Positions 62,948 through 64,000 of a stretch of DNA of 64,000 bases are shown here, piece by piece; within the stretch, counting starts at the first letter, position 1, and each line of letters starts with the position of its first letter. Source of the DNA: JAKVCB01 sp965243695 (lineage in GTDB: Bacteria > Planctomycetota > Planctomycetia > Pirellulales > Lacipirellulaceae); NCBI GenBank assembly GCA_965243695.1, contig CBDEWC010000045.1, forward strand, positions 372,001 to 436,000. Reading direction: 5' to 3'. A program made the translations under genes and the position numbers. The notes under the pieces were generated by a model. It ran no database searches. It worked only from the letters and a program-made list of their open reading frames with translations, and was not told where the DNA came from.

Positions 62948-63331
62948 TTACCGACATATTGCCAGAATATCCCCGGTCGGTGTGATGAGGTACGTGTCTC
63001 CGCGGAAAAGGATGACCCGTTCGAGGCCCTCCTCCCGCTACGTTCGCGACACGCACCGGCAACGGTCGTGCCCCAGGCTCGATACTCACGGGGACCGATC
63101 CAGAATGGCCGGTTTGATCGTCCACGCCTGAAGCCGCGCGAGCTCCATCAACTCAGGGGCGTGGAATCCCTCGGGGAAGAGCCAACCCCAGATTTGAGTA
63201 CTGTCTTTCCGGACGTACTTCGCGGCCGAGAGTGTAGCGGGTCGAATTTCGACGGTCTCGGACCGCTGCCCCGCGGCAATCACTCCCGCGAGTGCTCTCA
63301 GGTAAGCCTCCGGCGGAACGCCGGGGTTCTA
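62948..63331 (-). pseudogene. Frameshifted gene remnant, family unknown
   Basis: On the reverse strand 63331-63086 reads NPGVPPEAYLRALAGVIAAG, then ATLSAAKYVRKDSTQIWGWL and ELMELARLQAWTIKP before a stop. The next protein-like stretches, REYRAWGTTVAGACRER and EGLERVILFRGDTYLITPTG ending at TAA 62950-62948, lie in two other frames. Three successive frames in one direction suggest an eroded gene. It overlaps the read-through tail of the PEP-CTERM frame. Confidence 0.45.
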
Positions 63332-64000
63332 TTGTCTGCTTTGGGAGCCCGCTGCCGGATTGTTTCCGCTGTGCCCGACACGACCGGTTCCATGCCGCCG
63401 CCCGCAGCGGGCATCCGGGCGGGGTAAACGCCGTCTTCGCTGACGGGCACGTAATCTTCGTCAGCGACACAATCGACCTGGTTATCTGGCAGCGGCTGGC
63501 CTCTATCGACGACGGCCATGTGATCCCCGGGAATTTCTGACGCCAATAGGTGAGCCCAATCATTAGACCCAGGCACAACGGAACGATCGTGGCTGGCTCG
63601 GGCACGACGGAGATGCTGCCGTCGACCAGAAGTGACGAGTCATCCCAGCCAATTGTACCGGCCAGGTTGGGCAAAATGACCTCGTCGAAACCACCGGATA
63701 AGGATCCGAAGTCGAGGATGTCAAACGTATCACCCGGGCTCGGCTGGAACCCGTCGAGCAAACTGACTTCGAGCGTGCCGTTTGCAGACAACTTGCCATC
63801 GACCTGGAGTGTATCGTACTGGCTGCGGGCAGCGGTACCGCTCAACTCGATCAAGATACTTCCGCCTTCGCCCTGCGCCAAATCTCCTTCGATCACCAGC
63901 ACACCTGGACTATTACCGGGTGATATCGCGCCGCCGTTGTTGACGTCGCCGCCAATGGTACCGTTCCCCGAGATCGTTCCCTGTTGAACATTCACAGTAC
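63153..64000 (-). pseudogene. PEP-CTERM autotransporter-like gene with displaced C-terminus (5' end off window)
   Basis: Reverse frame open from the window edge. It reads as beta-helix repeat sequence (GTISGNGTIGGDVNNGGAIS, PGNSPGVLVIEGDLAQGE, YDTLQVDGKLSANGTLEVSL) then a PEP-CTERM sorting signal: VPEPATIVPLCLGLMIGLTY, W-R. Normally the protein would end within a few residues in an Arg cluster. Instead, at about 63545 the frame runs into the antisense of the DUF1559 fragment and continues ~130 residues to 63153. The signal is therefore no longer at the C-terminus and exosortase-type processing is probably lost. N-terminal part lies beyond the window. Confidence 0.65.
63379..63544 (+). repeat. 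166-bp direct repeat, copy 2 (DUF1559 3' fragment)
   Basis: Ungapped match to 56247-56412 with 8 mismatches. It encodes the last ~53 residues of a DUF1559 protein and its TGA, without the rest of the gene, so this is a fragment rather than a paralogue. Confidence 0.95.

Noticed and set aside
63292..63540. 82-codon plus frame treated as a small gene
   Set aside because: Only the last ~53 codons are protein-like and they are the DUF1559 fragment; the start is in unrelated sequence.

Overview
The window looks like chromosome from a planctomycete, most likely a Pirellulales-type bacterium. The evidence is indirect but consistent: a DUF1559 protein with a type-IV-pilin-like N-terminus (55398-56408), a PEP-CTERM-anchored autotransporter-like protein (right edge), an arylsulfatase remnant, an extremely Cys-rich exported protein, LptE/BamD-like outer-membrane lipoproteins and KDO (kdsB) synthesis. 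No rRNA, tRNA, CRISPR array, transposase or phage gene was found.

Left part, 1-13114, reverse strand: a long head-to-tail housekeeping run, in transcription order purA, uppS, cdsA, phoH, a 7TM-HD phosphodiesterase, ybeY, a CorC-type CBS protein, a BamD-like TPR lipoprotein, an LptE-like lipoprotein, folP and proA (cut by the window edge). It combines nucleotide, lipid-carrier, phospholipid, rRNA-processing, envelope, folate and proline functions.

Middle part, 13.9-43 kb: mixed-strand core genes. These are an exported SPOR-like protein, rdgB followed by a 16-bp tandem repeat, an exported M20 amidohydrolase, a peptide-type ABC importer (binding protein plus two permeases, no ATPase gene nearby), a SpoU methyltransferase, mtaB, a diverged clpS, an M20 dipeptidase, serS, the Cys-rich hexapeptide-repeat protein with a clear terminator, apbE, a phosphohexomutase, a diverged pgk, a LarA-like protein overlapping a YgfZ-like protein, a site-2 protease, a Nudix hydrolase, glmS, kdsB, an RmlD-like SDR lacking its catalytic pair, and a GT2 glycosyltransferase preceded by a truncated copy of its own beginning.

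Right part, 43-55 kb: accessory metabolism. A sugar-oxidation set (SMP-30 lactonase, transaldolase-like protein, zinc dehydrogenase), an exported cyclase, an ammonium transporter with a small membrane partner, a YeiH-type transporter, a cysteine-synthase-like protein and an HGSNAT-like membrane acyltransferase.

Far right, 55-64 kb: a mosaic, visibly richer in G+C at third codon positions. It holds a sulfatase C-terminal remnant, a three-copy AT-rich repeat, an intact DUF1559 gene, three exported glycoside-hydrolase-like genes in one direction, decayed ORFs, and a second 166-bp copy of the DUF1559 3' end inserted at the C-terminus of a PEP-CTERM gene. The two 166-bp copies are direct repeats 7,132 bp apart that bracket the glycosidase-like genes. 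I regard this as the most interesting structure in the window: a possible excisable or recently acquired polysaccharide-processing cassette.
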